Source: Planctomycetaceae bacterium (GTDB lineage: Bacteria; Planctomycetota; Planctomycetia; Pirellulales; PALSA-1355). Taken from it: 64,000 bases of DNA. Every line of letters begins with the position of its first letter. Positions within the stretch are counted from its first letter, which is position 1. The position numbers and the translations under genes are program-made. Positions 36,960 to 45,062 of the stretch are shown piece by piece. The notes below the pieces were generated by a model, which ran no database searches, was not told the origin of the DNA, and saw only the letters and a list, made by a program, of their open reading frames with translations. The stretch covers positions 18,825-82,824 of the forward strand of contig PLYM01000217.1 in the NCBI GenBank assembly GCA_003153375.1, read 5' to 3'.

Positions 36960-37232
36960 CGATCTCGTTCGATGGCGTCGTCGGCCTCCGGATCGCACCA
37001 ACTGGCGCGATTTGTCGCAATTTCCCGGGACGATCTCCGACGGTTCCGATCGTAGGGGTTGCGCGGCGCGACGCCATCGTGACTCCCGGCCCTGTTGACT
37101 TTCGTGCGCCAGGAGTTTTTTGCACTCGATGGCAGTTTTTTGACTTACCGCAAGTAAAGCCTAGCCTTGCTGAGCGAAACGCGACGGTCTGATTGAACCT
37201 TGATGTCGCGTGGCCGATAGGCGGAGAACGGA

Positions 37233-38279
37233 ATGCAAGTCCTGATCGTTGACGATAACCCGATCGCTCTGGATTTGCTGGAGCACACCCTGAAGCGGAG
37301 CGGCTACGACGTGATCGCCACCGACAACGGTCGCGATGCGCTCGACATTCTGTGGCAGGGAAGTTGCCAATTGGTGGTTGCCGATTGGGAGATGCCCGAG
37401 ATGTCGGGTATCGAGCTATGCCGCGGCATTCGCAGCTCGGGGTTCATGAATTACATCTATGTCATTCTGCTCACCACGCGGCGCGATGCCTCCGACTCGA
37501 TCGAAGGCATGACCGCCGGAGCGGACGACCTGATGCTCAAGCCGTTTCAGCCCAGCGAGCTGACGCTCCGCGTGCGCACCGGCGAGCGACTGCTGGGACT
37601 CGAGACGCGCGACCTGTTGATCTTCGTGCTGGCCAAGCTGGCCGAGTCGCGCGACAACGACTCGGGCACGCACCTGGAACGGGTACGAATGTACTCGCGC
37701 GTGATCGCCGAGCATCTGGCCCGGCAACCGAAGTTCAGCGACCAGGTCAACGCGGATTTCGTGCGGTTGATTTATCTCACCAGTCCGTTGCACGACATCG
37801 GCAAGGTGGCCGTGCCCGACTCGGTGCTGCTCAAGCCGAGCGCTTTGACGCGCGAAGAGTTCGAGCTGATGAAATCGCACACGACCCACGGCGCAGAGAC
37901 GCTCGACGCCGCGCTGCACGAGTTTCCGGCCGCCCGCTACTTGCAGATGGCCCGCGACATCGCCGCCAGCCATCACGAATGGTACGACGGTTCCGGTTAT
38001 CCAGCCGGCCTGTCAGGCAATGACATTCCGCTCTGCGGTCGCATCGTGGCCTTGGCCGACGTGTACGACGCGCTGACCTCGAAGCGGGTCTATAAAGACA
38101 TCCTGACGCACGAGAAAGCCCGCAGCATCGTGATCAAGGCCCGGGGCACTCATTTCGACCCCGACGTCGTCGATGCTTTTACGGCCAACGAGGATCGGTT
38201 CCTGGCCATCAAGCGGGCTCTGGCCGCCGCCGCACCCCCGGCCAAGCAGCAGGACCATCACGAAATCGTCAACGTCTGA
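37233..38279 (+). CDS. HD-GYP domain response regulator
   Basis: 348 residues. N-terminal receiver domain: acidic pair VDDN near residue 7, phospho-acceptor Asp51 (VVADWEMPEMSG), Thr/Lys switch residues in LLTTRR and LKPFQPSEL. A short linker leads to a C-terminal HD-GYP domain with LHDIGKVAVPD, a His-His pair in ASHHEWYDGSGYPAGL and IVALADVYDALTSKR. Such proteins are phosphodiesterases of cyclic di-GMP controlled by phosphorylation. No cognate histidine kinase is adjacent. GGAG lies eight bases before ATG. Confidence 0.93.
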   Translation: MQVLIVDDNPIALDLLEHTLKRSGYDVIATDNGRDALDILWQGSCQLVVADWEMPEMSGIELCRGIRSSGFMNYIYVILLTTRRDASDSIEGMTAGADDLMLKPFQPSELTLRVRTGERLLGLETRDLLIFVLAKLAESRDNDSGTHLERVRMYSRVIAEHLARQPKFSDQVNADFVRLIYLTSPLHDIGKVAVPDSVLLKPSALTREEFELMKSHTTHGAETLDAALHEFPAARYLQMARDIAASHHEWYDGSGYPAGLSGNDIPLCGRIVALADVYDALTSKRVYKDILTHEKARSIVIKARGTHFDPDVVDAFTANEDRFLAIKRALAAAAPPAKQQDHHEIVNV

Positions 38280-38306
38280 CGGGCCACCGGACGTCCCGAT
38301 CAGCCC

Positions 38307-41300
38307 TCAGGGCTCCGCGGCGCGCTGCGGCTCGGCGGCACTTGTCGGTGCGAAACCGCGGCGCATGGTGTTCTCGGTCAGCGTGCGCGGCAGCACGAAT
38401 TGCAGCAAGTAGTCCGCTCCACCGGCCTTGGTGCCGATGCCCGACATGCGAAATCCGCCAAACGGCTGCCTCCCCACCAGGGCGCCGGTGATCGAGCGGT
38501 TCAAGTAGAAGTTGCCCACTAGCATTCCGCGCTGCGCCTGGCGCAGGTTGTCGGGGCTCCGCGAAAAGATGCCCCCGGTCAGCGCATAGTCGGTGTTATT
38601 GGCGATGTGTATGGCCTCGTCCAGGTCGCTGGCCCGCATCACCGCGAGCACCGGGCCAAAGATTTCCTCCTGGGCCAAGGGGCTATCCGGCTGCACGTCG
38701 GTGTAGATGTGGGGGCCGACATAGAACCCCTCGGCCGCCAACTCGCCGACCTCGACCGCCAGCGCCTCGCGACTCGTTTGCCGGCCGATTTCGACGTAAC
38801 GCCGCACACGGTCGAAAGACTCCTGGTCGATGACCGCTGACATGCTGCTCGCGGGCTCTTCGGCAGGTCCGATCTGCAAGCTTCGCGTCGCCTCGACCAG
38901 CCGCGACAAAAACACGTCATAGACGCCAGCCAGCACGATCACGCGCGAGCAGGCCGAACATTTCTGACCTTGATAGCCGAAAGCGCTCTTTACGACACCC
39001 AGCACCGCTTCATCCAGATCGGCGTCATCGTCGACAATGATCGCGTTCTTGCCTCCCATTTCGGCAATCACGTGCTTGACCGTCCGCATCCCGCAGCCAG
39101 TGGCCAGTTGCGCCGCCCGCGCGTTGATGGTCAGGCCCACGTTGCGCGAGCCGGTGAAAGCGATCAGGGCCACGTCCGGATGGTCGACCAGGGCCGCGCC
39201 GACCGTTTCGCCGCGCCCTGGCAGATAATTGAGCACGCCGCGGGGCAACTCGAGTTCACTGAAGATCTCCATCAGTTTCGCCGCCACAATGCTCGATTGC
39301 TCGGCCGGCTTCATGACGACCGTATTGCCTGTTGCCAGCGCGGCCGTCGTCATGCCGGTGAGAATCGCCAGCGGGAAATTCCAGGGCGCAATCACCGCCG
39401 CGACGCCGCGGGGAATGGTTTCGAAGCGATTCTCCTCGCCCGGAACGTCGACGCCGTGCGGTTGAGCGAGCGCCACAGCGCCGGTCGCGTAGTACTCGCA
39501 AAAATCGATCGCTTCGGCCACGTCGGCGTCGGCCTCGCGCCACGGCTTGGCACACTCGTGTACTTCCCAAGCTGCCAGCTCAAAGCGCCGCTCGCGCATC
39601 CGCTGTGCGGCCCGGCGCAAATACTCGGCTCGCCGCGTCGCGCCCAAGCCCCACCAGCCAGGCAATGCGCGTTTCGCCGCTGCCACCGCTGCCTGAGCGT
39701 CCTCAGCCGAAGCCTGGGCCACCTGCCCCAGAATTCGCACCTTGTGCGACGGATTGATCGCCGCGGCCCATGTCCTGGTGGCAACCTCCTGGCCATCGAT
39801 GACCAGTGGATAACGCGAGTTCCATTGGCGCTCGGTGTCACGCAGGGCGTCTTGCATCGCCTGGCGGTTGGCGTCGCGACCAAAGTCGACCGGCGGCTCA
39901 TTGTGAAAAGCGGGCGCGAATCGGGTCGCTCCCACGCGGTGTTCCTCGGCCCGACCGTCGCCAAGGGACTTTTGATCCAAGGGGTTCATAAGCAGTTTCT
40001 CCACCGAGACGTGCTCGGCAAAACTGGCCCGCAGAAACGATTCATTCGAAGTATTCTCCAGCAGCCGCCGCACCAGGTAGGCCATGCCGGGGATCAGCTC
40101 GCCATAGGGCATGTAGATGCGGAGCCGATAACCGAGATCGACGATCGCCTGCTTCTCGGCGTCGGCCATGCCATAGAGCATCTGCAGCTCGAAGCCATGC
40201 GCCGGAATGCCCAAGTTTCGTGCCACGGCCATGCCGTGAGCCAGCGAGCGCAAGTTATGGCTGCCTAGCGCCGGCCGGATGTGCTCGTGGTTTTGCATGG
40301 CAAACCGCGTGAGCCGCTCGTAACTGGCATCGGTTTCCCACTTGTCTCGAAACACCGGTATGGGCCAGCCGGTGGCCTCGGCGAACACGGTCTCATAGTC
40401 CCAATAGGCCCCTTTGACCAGTCGCACCCAAACCGGGCGGCCGCGTCGCACGGCCCAGTCCCGCAGCCGTCGCAGATCGTCGGCCGCATCGCACAGGTAG
40501 CACTGAATCACGATGCCGACGTCCGAGGTATCACGAAACTCGTCCTCCATCAGCACCTGCTCAAAAATCGCCAGCGTGAGATCCTTGGTGCGGTACGATT
40601 CCATGTCGATATTGACGAACGTGCGTTGGGCGTGCGCCGCCCGCAGCAGCAATCGCAGCCGTTGGCCCACGCGGCGCGCGGTGCCGGCCGGGTCGATGGG
40701 GTCGAATTGGCTATCCAGGGCCGATAGTTTGACCGAGACATTCGCTCTCGGCAGTTCGACCAACGACGCGCGGTCGATCTGCGGCACTTCGGGCCAAGAG
40801 TTAACGACCGGCGCAACCCCGTCGATCAAATCCAGGTAGGTCCGCAAGTAATGCTCGGCCTCGATTTCGCTAGTCACGGCCTCGCCCAGCACGTCGAGCG
40901 TAAAGGCTCGCCGCAGCATGCGCTCGCGCATCGCCGCCGCCAGGACTTCGTTTTGCGTCGTGCCGGCGATGAACCGTCGGGCGTGTCCCATGGCGTTGCG
41001 GCGGGCCGCGATGGCCAACGCACGGCCAGCGATCGAACGCGGCGTGGCCACGGCCAGGCCCAATCGCACGGCCGAAGGCAGAAACTGCCGCACGTCGTGG
41101 AAGTACTCGTGCAGGTGCCGCGTCACTGCCTCGCTCGTCGAAAGCATCGGCAGCACGTCGATGAAGCGGAACATCTGCACCTTGACCGACTCATCTTGCA
41201 TGGCCCAGGCCATGATTCGATCGTCCCACCAGCGACGATCCAGCACGTTCCGCTCGCCGCCGCTCAGGTGATCGAAGAGATAATGGCCGATCTCCTGCGT

Positions 41301-41348
41301 CGTGCGCTCGATGTCTGACAGGCGGCGGTCGTTGAGTTCGCTGGGCAC
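38307..41348 (-). CDS. putA: Bifunctional proline dehydrogenase / L-glutamate gamma-semialdehyde dehydrogenase
   Basis: About 1013 residues from GTG 41348 (VPSELNDRRLSDIERT); no ATG is available and the track's ATG start adds 71 unlikely residues, so the start is uncertain. The PRODH barrel occupies about residues 110-430 (VNIDMESYRTKDLTL, VWVRLVKGAYWDYE, ALGSHNLRSLAHGMAV, ending YLVRRLLENTSNESFLR). The aldehyde dehydrogenase half shows PWNFPLAILTGMTTAAL, VIAEMGGKNAIIVD (Glu) and YQGQKCSACSRVIV (Cys). It oxidises proline to glutamate in two steps. There is no N-terminal DNA-binding domain. Confidence 0.93.
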   Translation of the reverse strand: MPSELNDRRLSDIERTTQEIGHYLFDHLSGGERNVLDRRWWDDRIMAWAMQDESVKVQMFRFIDVLPMLSTSEAVTRHLHEYFHDVRQFLPSAVRLGLAVATPRSIAGRALAIAARRNAMGHARRFIAGTTQNEVLAAAMRERMLRRAFTLDVLGEAVTSEIEAEHYLRTYLDLIDGVAPVVNSWPEVPQIDRASLVELPRANVSVKLSALDSQFDPIDPAGTARRVGQRLRLLLRAAHAQRTFVNIDMESYRTKDLTLAIFEQVLMEDEFRDTSDVGIVIQCYLCDAADDLRRLRDWAVRRGRPVWVRLVKGAYWDYETVFAEATGWPIPVFRDKWETDASYERLTRFAMQNHEHIRPALGSHNLRSLAHGMAVARNLGIPAHGFELQMLYGMADAEKQAIVDLGYRLRIYMPYGELIPGMAYLVRRLLENTSNESFLRASFAEHVSVEKLLMNPLDQKSLGDGRAEEHRVGATRFAPAFHNEPPVDFGRDANRQAMQDALRDTERQWNSRYPLVIDGQEVATRTWAAAINPSHKVRILGQVAQASAEDAQAAVAAAKRALPGWWGLGATRRAEYLRRAAQRMRERRFELAAWEVHECAKPWREADADVAEAIDFCEYYATGAVALAQPHGVDVPGEENRFETIPRGVAAVIAPWNFPLAILTGMTTAALATGNTVVMKPAEQSSIVAAKLMEIFSELELPRGVLNYLPGRGETVGAALVDHPDVALIAFTGSRNVGLTINARAAQLATGCGMRTVKHVIAEMGGKNAIIVDDDADLDEAVLGVVKSAFGYQGQKCSACSRVIVLAGVYDVFLSRLVEATRSLQIGPAEEPASSMSAVIDQESFDRVRRYVEIGRQTSREALAVEVGELAAEGFYVGPHIYTDVQPDSPLAQEEIFGPVLAVMRASDLDEAIHIANNTDYALTGGIFSRSPDNLRQAQRGMLVGNFYLNRSITGALVGRQPFGGFRMSGIGTKAGGADYLLQFVLPRTLTENTMRRGFAPTSAAEPQRAAEP

Positions 41349-41483
41349 GGTAAACGTCTTCGGCGAGAGGGCAGCGGGTTGCTGACGGTATCCGCGGTAG
41401 CGCGGGCTAGACAATTCTATGCCCCTGCCCCCGATTTGGCGAAAGCGGCCCCAAACCCCCGGGCACCTGCGGCATGCGGACCG

Positions 41484-41489
41484 TATAAT
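41484..41489 (+). promoter_or_regulatory. TATAAT -10 element of rlmN
   Basis: A perfect TATAAT 40 bases before ATG 41529 in the divergent putA/rlmN spacer. The hexamer 17 bases upstream (GGGCAC) is a poor -35, so the match may be fortuitous or activator-dependent. Confidence 0.4.
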
Positions 41490-41528
41490 GAGCCGATTCG
41501 CACCCTGCAAACTTTGTTTTTCCGACTC

Positions 41529-42593
41529 ATGACGAATTTGCTCGAACCGGCGAACGACCACTTACGTGCCTGGCTGGCCGAGCGCGGTATGCCAGGATTT
41601 CGCTTCGCGCAGATTCGGCACTGGCTCTTTGCCGGCCGCGCCCGCGGGTTTGAGGACATGACCAATCTGCCCAAGGCCTTGCGCGAAGCCCTGGCGGCCG
41701 AGTTTCAACTCTGGACTTCGCGGGTCGTGGCACACAAGGTGACGGACGATGGCACGGAGAAGCTGCTCGTTCAGTGGTCCGATGGCCAGCAGATCGAATG
41801 CGTGCTGTTGCTCGACGGCGGCCGCCGCACGATCTGCATTAGTACCCAAGTGGGCTGCGCGATGGGCTGCGTGTTCTGCGCCAGTGGGTTGGAAGGCGTG
41901 ACGCGCAATCTGACGGCCGGCGAGATCCTGGAGCAGATGCTGCTGCTCGATCGGCTGCTGCCGGAGGGCGAGCGACTGAGCCACATTGTCGTCATGGGCA
42001 TGGGCGAACCACTGGCCAACGTCGACGCCCTGTTGCCGGCCTTGCACGAAGCCAGTTCTCCGACAGGCCTGGCGATCAGCGCCCGACGGATCACGATTTC
42101 AACCGTCGGCCTGCCTCCGGCCATTCATCGCCTGGCCGAGGCCAACTGCCGCTACAACCTGGCCGTGTCGCTGCACGCGGCCGACGACGATTTGCGGAAT
42201 CAACTCGTGAAGGTCAACAAGAACATCGGCCTCGACGAGATTCTTCGAGCCGCCGATCATTATTTTGAGGCCTCGGGACGTCGGCTGACCTTCGAATATG
42301 TGCTGCTGGCGGGGCTAAATGACGGTCCGGACCACGCTCGACGTTTGGTGACATTGCTGCGCGGTCGCACCGCGTTGCTGAATGTGATTCCCTACAACCC
42401 CGTGACCGGCTTGCCCTACCGCACGCCGTCAGCCACGGCCGTCAATCGCTTCCTGGAAATCGTCCGCAGCGGCGGCATCAACGTGTTTGTCCGGGAGCGC
42501 AAAGGGGACAAGATCGACGCGGCCTGTGGGCAACTGCGTCGAGGTGCTCTCGAAGTGCTACCGCTGGCCACGGAGCCCGCGGCCGGTTGCTAG
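41529..42593 (+). CDS. rlmN: 23S rRNA (adenine-C2)/tRNA methyltransferase RlmN
   Basis: 354 residues from ATG 41529. N-terminal helical domain, then the radical-SAM cluster CAMGCVFCASG (CxxxCxxC), VVMGMGEPLANVDALL, ISARRITISTVGLPPAI, YNLAVSLHAADDDLRNQLV and the C-terminal CGQLR with the second catalytic Cys. It methylates C2 of A2503 in 23S rRNA and A37 of tRNAs. Its stop overlaps that of the convergent ThuA gene within CTAG. Confidence 0.95.
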   Translation: MTNLLEPANDHLRAWLAERGMPGFRFAQIRHWLFAGRARGFEDMTNLPKALREALAAEFQLWTSRVVAHKVTDDGTEKLLVQWSDGQQIECVLLLDGGRRTICISTQVGCAMGCVFCASGLEGVTRNLTAGEILEQMLLLDRLLPEGERLSHIVVMGMGEPLANVDALLPALHEASSPTGLAISARRITISTVGLPPAIHRLAEANCRYNLAVSLHAADDDLRNQLVKVNKNIGLDEILRAADHYFEASGRRLTFEYVLLAGLNDGPDHARRLVTLLRGRTALLNVIPYNPVTGLPYRTPSATAVNRFLEIVRSGGINVFVRERKGDKIDAACGQLRRGALEVLPLATEPAAGC

Positions 42594-43360
42594 CCGCCGG
42601 GTAATTTCAGGGTCCACAGCGTGGCTTGGAAGATGAGCTTCCGATAGGCCGCCTGCTTCCAGTTGTCGTGGAAGTGCAAACCCGTGAAGCCGAAGGAGCG
42701 GCCGCCATCGGGACGCTCCCAGGACCAGGCGACGGTTTCCGAGCGACCGTCGATCGTGGCTTGCAAAATCGGCCGGATCTGGCCGCGCGGCTCGACGAAC
42801 TTGAGCTGATAATAAAACTCGTCGCGGGCGCGAAAATTCGTCAGGCCCGCGGTGATCGGATGACCTGGGTCGGCAATACGCAGTTCGGTCTCGACGACCT
42901 GATACTTGCGGTCCGGACCGCCGTGGCAGCCGCCTAACAGCTTCAGGAACGGTTCGATCGGTTCGGCGGCTTTGGTGCCCAACGCCCAGTGCAGAGCGAC
43001 CAGTCCGCCGCCGCGGGCCGCCAGTCGGGCTAAGGCCTCTTGACGGCGCGGATCGGCTTGCGTCCAACGGGCGCCCTCGGAGAGGAACATCACGACGCCG
43101 TCGGCTTCGCCCAGCAGCGCCGGCCCCTCGCTCCAGGGCTCGTCGGCCGTCACCACGCGAACCTTGAGCCCCGCCGTCGGCTCGAGCAGCTTCGCAAGTT
43201 GCTCGAGACCAGCTAAGTACTCGTGCGTCCCAGCAGGGTGGTTGTCAGGCCCTTGGGCCAGCAGGAGCAACGTCTTGGGCGGTGCGGCGGAGGCGGTGCC
43301 GCCCAAACTGGCAAGCGCCAGGAGGACGAACAGGGAATCAACAAGCGTCGCAAGCCGCAT
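42590..43360 (-). CDS. Secreted ThuA-domain protein
   Basis: 256 residues from ATG 43360 (AGAGGA about eight bases upstream); the track start is 25 codons longer and would begin within the terminator hairpin. A signal peptide (SLFVLLALASLGGTASA) is followed by a ThuA-like glutamine-amidotransferase-fold domain: TLLLLAQGPDNHPAGTHEY, DGVVMFLSEGARW, GGGLVALHWALG, GCHGGPDRKYQ and FGFTGLHFHDNWKQ. Family members are abundant in planctomycetes and often adjoin sugar oxidoreductases; no biochemical role is firmly established. The stop codon is shared in CTAG with rlmN. Confidence 0.85.
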   Translation of the reverse strand: MRLATLVDSLFVLLALASLGGTASAAPPKTLLLLAQGPDNHPAGTHEYLAGLEQLAKLLEPTAGLKVRVVTADEPWSEGPALLGEADGVVMFLSEGARWTQADPRRQEALARLAARGGGLVALHWALGTKAAEPIEPFLKLLGGCHGGPDRKYQVVETELRIADPGHPITAGLTNFRARDEFYYQLKFVEPRGQIRPILQATIDGRSETVAWSWERPDGGRSFGFTGLHFHDNWKQAAYRKLIFQATLWTLKLPGG

Positions 43361-43386
43361 GATCTCCGTCCTCTGCATCAGCGCAC

Positions 43387-43423
43387 AAAAAAAGCCGCCA
43401 CGGCGCTGTTGGCCGTGGCGGCT
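43387..43423 (-). terminator. Intrinsic terminator of the SHD1 gene
   Basis: On the minus strand a perfect 12-bp stem AGCCGCCACGGC / GCCGTGGCGGCT is followed by seven Ts. It lies 49 bases after the SHD1 gene stop and just ahead of the ThuA gene, separating the two transcripts. Confidence 0.9.
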
Positions 43424-43471
43424 ATTGTAGTCCAAGTTCTCGTCGCGCTCGAAGTTTCGAGATCGGCGAAA

Positions 43472-44461
43472 TTAGAATTTTCCAGCGAAGCTGGTCGTGT
43501 TCTGGCGACGAACGAATTCCAGGTCGTCCTCGCTCAGGCGATCCAACGACACGGTCGTGTACTTGCCCGTGTCCTTCAGCAGTCGCACGCTCGATTCGCC
43601 AATCGTCACGAGGCGGGCATTAATCTGATACTTGCCGGTGTTGTCGGTCCAAACACGCAAGGCGTTGGCCGTCTCAGCCGGAGCGGTGACATGCGCTGCA
43701 GGCAGGACTTCCAACTGACGCGGTTCGGCCTGCGTGATCACGGCCGGCTTGACGACCTGTTGCGGAGCCACGGCGACCGGCTCGACAAACAGGTCTTCCA
43801 ACTCGGCGCTGGTGGCCACGGGCGGCACGATGGCGGCCGGTTGAGCGGCCGACTTATTGTCGTCGTTTTCCTTGAACAGATCGTCGACGTCGTCCGACTT
43901 CTTTTCGTCTCCTTCGGGAGCCGCGTTGGTCGTCGGCGCCGTGGCCGATTTCTTATCGCTGGCGTCGGTGTCTTTGAACAAGTCATCGACGTCGTCGCTG
44001 GGCTTGGCCGGCGTGGTTTCTTCGGGCATCTCTTCCGGCGGGGCGGCCGGCGGAGTCTCTTCGGGCATTTCCTCAAGTGCCGGCTCAGGCGCGGGCACTT
44101 CCGCTGCCGGGGCCGGAGCGGGCGCCTTGGGCTGCGTCAATTCAGGAGCCGGCGCGGGAGGAGGAGCCAGCGCAGGAGTGGGCGCGGGAGCTGGGGTCGG
44201 AGAATTTTGCGAGGGCATCGCGGGCGTTGGGCCGTTGCTGGGAGTGGTCGAACCATCGGAGCAGCCGCCCGAGCAACCGTCCGATACGACGGTCGAACAG
44301 CCATCACAGCACGGCGTCGGGGCACACGTCGTCACGCATTGCACCGGGTAGCAACGTCGCGGTGCGCAGCAGCGGCTGCGCCAACGGCAGGCTGCCGCGG
44401 GATCGACCGCCGTCAAAAGAACCGCAGTCCAAACGATGACTGTTTTGCCAATCCGCAGCAT
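43472..44461 (-). CDS. Secreted SHD1-domain protein with Cys-rich head and Pro/Ala linker
   Basis: 329 residues. Signal peptide (VIVWTAVLLTAVDPAAA), a Cys-rich head of about 45 residues with ten or more Cys (RCCAPRRCYPVQCVTTC, CCDGCSTVVSDGCSGGC), then a long Pro/Ala/Glu-rich linker with near-identical repeats DDVDDLFKDTD and DDVDDLFKEND. The last 60 residues (LRVWTDNTGKYQINARLV ... YTTVSLDRLSEDDLEFV) are an SHD1 domain. SHD1 occurs in eukaryotic endocytic adaptor Sla1 and is frequent in planctomycetes. Probably a cell-surface binding protein. A strong intrinsic terminator follows. Confidence 0.82.
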   Translation of the reverse strand: MLRIGKTVIVWTAVLLTAVDPAAACRWRSRCCAPRRCYPVQCVTTCAPTPCCDGCSTVVSDGCSGGCSDGSTTPSNGPTPAMPSQNSPTPAPAPTPALAPPPAPAPELTQPKAPAPAPAAEVPAPEPALEEMPEETPPAAPPEEMPEETTPAKPSDDVDDLFKDTDASDKKSATAPTTNAAPEGDEKKSDDVDDLFKENDDNKSAAQPAAIVPPVATSAELEDLFVEPVAVAPQQVVKPAVITQAEPRQLEVLPAAHVTAPAETANALRVWTDNTGKYQINARLVTIGESSVRLLKDTGKYTTVSLDRLSEDDLEFVRRQNTTSFAGKF

Positions 44462-44660
44462 CCGAAATCCTCCCTCACCGGAAAAGAGACCGCCGTCAAT
44501 GTACTTTGACCATTTATGCTAGCTTCACAGAATCGGCTCGGCAACCGATGGAAAATCAGTTTTCGGGCCAAATTTGGGTCTGGCCCATCTTCCGCGGGGG
44601 CAGATTGACGATAATTCCGCCGGCACCGGTTAGTCCGGGCGCGCATGCGGCACCCCGCGC

Positions 44661-44696
44661 AAAAAAGAAACCGGCCGAAGCAAGCCTCGGCCGGTT
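44661..44696 (-). terminator. Intrinsic terminator of the leader-like RNA
   Basis: Minus strand: AACCGGCCGA, an 8-base loop, TCGGCCGGTT, then TTCTTTTTTG. A 10-bp perfect stem with a T-rich tail, 200 bases before the SHD1 gene and 365 bases after the acyl-CoA ligase gene. Confidence 0.85.
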
Positions 44697-44832
44697 CCAC
44701 CATTTCAGGTTCTAAAGGATGTTTGGCTGACTGACGTCGCAAAAGACCGCTCTTTCGCGAAGCGTGCAGCCCGTCGGCTGCTCGTCAGACGAGCCACCTC
44801 TGGTTACCACTACACATGCAGTCACCTCCTTT
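44697..44832 (-). ncRNA. Compact structured leader-like RNA containing a 10-codon ORF
   Basis: Read on the minus strand: a perfect ribosome site AAAGGAGGTGA (44832-44822) and ATG 44817, then three hairpins in close order. These are CTCGTCTGACGAG (44793-44781, holding the micro-ORF stop), CAGCC-GACG-GGCTG (44780-44767) and CGCGAAAGA-GCGG-TCTTTTGCG (44759-44738, one G-U pair). The terminator at 44696-44661 closes it. The layout of leader peptide, hairpins and terminator resembles an attenuator; the next gene downstream is the SHD1 gene. It may also be a stand-alone small RNA. No promoter was identified. Confidence 0.55.
44785..44817 (-). CDS. 10-residue leader peptide MCSGNQRWLV
   Basis: ATG 44817 follows a full-length Shine-Dalgarno AGGAGGTGA by five bases, the best ribosome site seen in the window. 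The frame ends in TGA within the first hairpin. The peptide is MCSGNQRWLV. A 64-codon ORF (44712-44906) crosses it in another frame and ends 16 bases before the terminator; it lacks a ribosome site at its GTG. I favour the short ORF on the strength of the ribosome site. Confidence 0.5.
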   Translation of the reverse strand: MCSGNQRWLV

Positions 44833-45062
44833 CCAATAATGACCACCCCGTTGGCCACCAGTCCAGCCTGGCTCGCCGCTTGGGCTATCGGTCCCGCCAG
44901 TGCCACGTTCGCACCGGCACTAACCGTATGCTATTCAGCCTGTGCGCCGATGGTCAAGTGGATTTGTTGGCCGGGGCCTTGGGGGCGAGCCCCGGGCGAG
45001 GCCAGCGGCGGGTTTTCTCGAGAAAATCGCCCCTGGTTGAGCGGTTCCAGGGGGGCTGCCCG

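Noticed and set aside
44712-44906. 64-codon minus-strand ORF through the leader-like RNA
   Set aside because: It ends just before the terminator, which is suggestive, but its GTG start has no ribosome site, and a perfect one serves the other frame. Kept only as an alternative.
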